A stretch of 64,000 nucleotides of DNA from Longimicrobiales bacterium. Its GTDB lineage: Bacteria > Gemmatimonadota > Gemmatimonadetes > Longimicrobiales > Gaopeijiaceae. Position 1 is the stretch's first letter. Every line of letters begins with the position of its first letter. This document shows, in pieces, positions 62,016 through 64,000 of the stretch. Where the stretch lies: the NCBI GenBank assembly GCA_958296005.1, contig CATQHQ010000002.1, positions 1,485,501 through 1,549,500 on the forward strand, in the 5' to 3' direction. A model generated the notes under the pieces. The model saw only the letters and a program-made list of their open reading frames with translations. It was not told the origin of the DNA and did not search any database. Both the position numbers and the translations under genes were made by a program.

Positions 62016-62650
62016 CGCTGGCGCTCTCGGACGAGGACCCGGACGGCCTCGGCGGGTACGGGACCTTCGCGCAGCACGACGGGCACGCCGCCGGCGCCGG
62101 CCGCCAAGCGCACGAGCGTGGAGGCGGCGCCGCCGGGCAACGGGCCGTCGTCGAGAGCGAAGAGCTCCTGGCCCATCGAACGGGCTGCCTGCTGGGCGTC
62201 GCCCGCCGTGGCGGCAGGAGGCTCGCCGGGCCGGTTGGCCGACGTGGAGGTGATCGGGCGGCCCAACCGGGAGAGCAGGGCTCGGACGACCGGGCGGCCC
62301 GGCACCCGCAGCGCCACAGAACCGTCGGCAGCCTTCGAGCCAGGCGGGAAGCGGTCCTCTGGGTCGTCCACCACCAGCGTCAGGGGACCCGGCCAGAACG
62401 CCCGGGCAAGCGCACGGCCGACCGGGCCCAGCAGCTGCCGCACATCGTCCAGCGAAGGCGCCAGGACCACGAAACCCTCGGAGCGCCGGCCCTTCAGCTG
62501 CCGGAGGGCCGCCAAGGGTCGGGCGTCCAGCAGCCCGCCGATCCCGTAGACCGCTTCAGTGGGGTGCACCACCAACTCGCCCGCGGCCAGCCGGCGCACG
62601 GCTTCGTCCAACGTCGGATGATCCTCAAGTTGCTCATGAGATGAAGTCAC
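62012..62650 (-). CDS. tsaC: L-threonylcarbamoyladenylate synthase (Sua5/YrdC/TsaC)
   Basis: Makes threonylcarbamoyl-AMP for the t6A modification of ANN-decoding tRNAs (212 residues; YrdC domain only). HPTEAVYGIGGLLD, ALRQLKGR, FWPGPLTLVVDD, GSVALRVPGRPV and PITSTSANRPGEPP are typical. The GTG start at 62650 overlaps the ispD stop (GTGA). Its first codons, like the last of ispD, are unusually AT-rich. Confidence 0.93.
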   Translation of the reverse strand: MTSSHEQLEDHPTLDEAVRRLAAGELVVHPTEAVYGIGGLLDARPLAALRQLKGRRSEGFVVLAPSLDDVRQLLGPVGRALARAFWPGPLTLVVDDPEDRFPPGSKAADGSVALRVPGRPVVRALLSRLGRPITSTSANRPGEPPAATAGDAQQAARSMGQELFALDDGPLPGGAASTLVRLAAGAGGVPVVLREGPVPAEAVRVLVRERQR

Positions 62651-63330
62651 ACAACTCCCTTTACAACATAAGCGTTAGCTACGATCAAATCATGCGCTGA
62701 CGTAACTTTCAAGTTGCGCCGGGAAGCCCTCACCATCCGTACTTCAACGCCACCCAGCGCCTCGGCCATTGCTGCATCGTCGGTGGGCGAACCGCCCCGA
62801 GCGCGACACCGGGCCAACCCCCGCTCAAAGACCGCTCGGGGGAAGAGCTGAGGCGTCTGGGCGTACCACAGCCGGTCCCGGGGCGGCGTCTCCACGATCC
62901 GCTCGCTGTCGTCGGTCCGCTTGATCGTGTCCACCGCCGGGACCCCCGCCACCGCCACGACGCCCGCCGCCGCCGTCCGGATGCAGGCGTCCACCGCCTC
63001 GGCCGGCGGAAAGGGACGCGCCCCGTCGTGGACCGCCACCAGCTTCGCGTCCGAGCGCGCGGCGTCGAACGCTCGAGCCACCGACTCGAACCGAGTGCTC
63101 CCGCCGCGAACCCCGCGCACCCGTCGGTCCCTGCGAGCTGCGATCTCCGACAGGCTGCCGTCCGCCGTCGCCACCACGACCTCTACCACGTCGTCGCGGG
63201 CCAGGAACGGCGCCAGAGCCCAGTCCAGCACCGACCGACCCGCCACTTCGATCCACGGCTTGCGGACGCCCCCCATCCGCTCCCCCGAACCCGCCGCCGG
63301 CACCAGGACCAGCACGCCGACGCACGTCAT
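62647..63330 (-). CDS. ispD: 2-C-methyl-D-erythritol 4-phosphate cytidylyltransferase
   Basis: Cytidylyltransferase of the non-mevalonate isoprenoid pathway (227 residues). LVPAAGSGERMGGVRKPWIEVAGRSVLDWAL, VHDGARPFPP, VAVAGVPAVDTIKRTD, PPRDRLWYAQTPQLFPRAVF and SPTDDAAMAEALG are conserved, so CTP and methylerythritol-phosphate binding residues are present. The ATG overlaps the dnaB stop (ATGA). The C-terminal 25 codons are AT-rich compared with the rest. No ispF is fused or adjacent in the window. Confidence 0.94.
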   Translation of the reverse strand: MTCVGVLVLVPAAGSGERMGGVRKPWIEVAGRSVLDWALAPFLARDDVVEVVVATADGSLSEIAARRDRRVRGVRGGSTRFESVARAFDAARSDAKLVAVHDGARPFPPAEAVDACIRTAAAGVVAVAGVPAVDTIKRTDDSERIVETPPRDRLWYAQTPQLFPRAVFERGLARCRARGGSPTDDAAMAEALGGVEVRMVRASRRNLKVTSAHDLIVANAYVVKGVV

Positions 63331-64000
63331 GCGGCGTCGGGCGGCTCCGGGCCGCGGGCCACCGAGTCGAACCGGGTGTACGCCTTGTGAAAGAACAGGT
63401 CGATCTTCCCCGTAGGGCCGTTCCGCTGCTTGGCCACCATCAGCTCGGTCTTCCCTTCCAGGGAGTTGCCGTCCTTGTCGGTGGGGCCGTGGTAGTACTC
63501 CGGACGGTACAGGAAGAGCACCAGGTCCGCGTCCTGCTCGATCGAACCGCTCTCTCGCAGATCGGACAACTGAGGTCGGCGGTCGGGACGCTGCTCCGGC
63601 GCGCGGCTCAGCTGGCTCAGGGCGATCACCGGCACTTCCAACTCCCGGGCCATCGCCTTCAGGCCCCTGGAGATCTCGCTGACTTCCTGCACCCGGCTGT
63701 CGGTCCGCTTGGCCCCGACCATCAGCTGGATGTAGTCCACCACGATCAGCCCGACGTTGGCCTCGGCCTTGAGGCGGCGCGCCTTCGCCTTCGTCTCCAG
63801 CACGTTCGCCGTGGCCGAGTCGTCGATCCAGATCGGCGCCGTGTTCAGCAACCCGGCCGCCCGGCCCAGCCGCTGGTACTCGTCGGGGGTCAGCTTGCCA
63901 CGCCGCAGGCGCTGCGCGTCCACTCGGCCTTCCGCGCAGAGGAACCGCTGGACCAGCTGCTCCTTCGACATCTCCAGGCTGAAGATCGCCACCGGCACCT
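63327..64000 (-). CDS. dnaB: Replicative DNA helicase DnaB, partial (N-terminus beyond window)
   Basis: C-terminal RecA-like ATPase domain of the hexameric replicative helicase (about 224 residues; the gene begins beyond the right edge). FSLEMSKEQLVQRFL, the Walker B region VGLIVVDYIQLM, ALSQLSRAPEQRPDRRPQLSDLRESGSIEQDADLVLFLYR and the C-terminal KQRNGPTGKIDLFFHKAYTRF are all DnaB signatures. It is first in the directon that contains ispD and the genes after it. Confidence 0.96.
   Translation of the reverse strand, partial: VPVAIFSLEMSKEQLVQRFLCAEGRVDAQRLRRGKLTPDEYQRLGRAAGLLNTAPIWIDDSATANVLETKAKARRLKAEANVGLIVVDYIQLMVGAKRTDSRVQEVSEISRGLKAMARELEVPVIALSQLSRAPEQRPDRRPQLSDLRESGSIEQDADLVLFLYRPEYYHGPTDKDGNSLEGKTELMVAKQRNGPTGKIDLFFHKAYTRFDSVARGPEPPDAA

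Overview
The window is chromosomal DNA of a high-GC bacterium. It is almost fully coding, with short gaps, many 4-base stop/start overlaps, and GTG or TTG starts alongside ATG. There are no tRNA or rRNA genes, no CRISPR array, no insertion sequence and no phage genes. The gene content (short RpoD-type sigma factor, complete Nuo complex I, PntAA/PntAB/PntB transhydrogenase, BshB1-like deacetylase, NAALADase-type M28 peptidase, LolA-like DUF6503-type protein, six-bladed propeller lipoprotein beside Cys-rich peptides) fits Gemmatimonadota or a nearby phylum best. That placement is inference from gene content. No gap without a gene exceeds about 300 bases.

Layout. 1-0.9 kb: rplM-rpsI with a clear promoter. 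0.9-6.0 kb, minus strand: RpoD-like sigma factor, then an operon comM / cysteine desulfurase / NtrC-type regulator. 6.3-9.1 kb, plus: three-gene transhydrogenase. 9.1-15.3 kb, minus: giant NtrY-like sensor kinase, a helical sensory-domain protein and a PLP decarboxylase. 15.3-22.4 kb, plus: secreted protein, TolC-like and HlyD-like proteins, two MacB-type permeases and a BshB1-like deacetylase. 22.4-24.8 kb, minus: a compact cassette of a thioredoxin-like lipoprotein, a Cys-rich peptide, a six-bladed propeller lipoprotein and a second Cys-rich peptide. 25.0-41.2 kb, minus: phosphomannomutase and the 14-gene nuoA-N operon with its own promoter. 41.4-45.0 kb, plus: dcd, M28 peptidase, LolA-like protein. 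45.0-49.6 kb, minus: mdh, moaA-moaE-moaD, an HU-like protein and carA. 49.8-50.4 kb, plus: an RNase HI-like protein. 50.4-64.0 kb, minus: one long directon in the order dnaB, ispD, tsaC, phosphatase-aroE fusion, comF, gap, ECF sigma factor, TonB-like protein, pgk, tpiA, secG, E1 alpha, E1 beta, E2, lipB.

How it works together. The window carries much of central energy metabolism: lower glycolysis (gap, pgk, tpiA), a 2-oxoacid dehydrogenase with the lipoyl-transfer enzyme, malate dehydrogenase, complex I and transhydrogenase. Biosynthetic and housekeeping genes (carA, dcd, moa, ispD, aroE, tsaC, secG) are mixed in.

Most interesting points: the Cys-rich peptide cassette; a terminator-like hairpin with a T8 tract inside the TonB-like gene that follows the ECF sigma factor; an E1 alpha subunit with a degenerate thiamine-diphosphate motif; an RNase HI-like protein lacking the catalytic Glu; a phosphatase-shikimate dehydrogenase fusion; and a short NuoG that keeps the N7 cluster motif.
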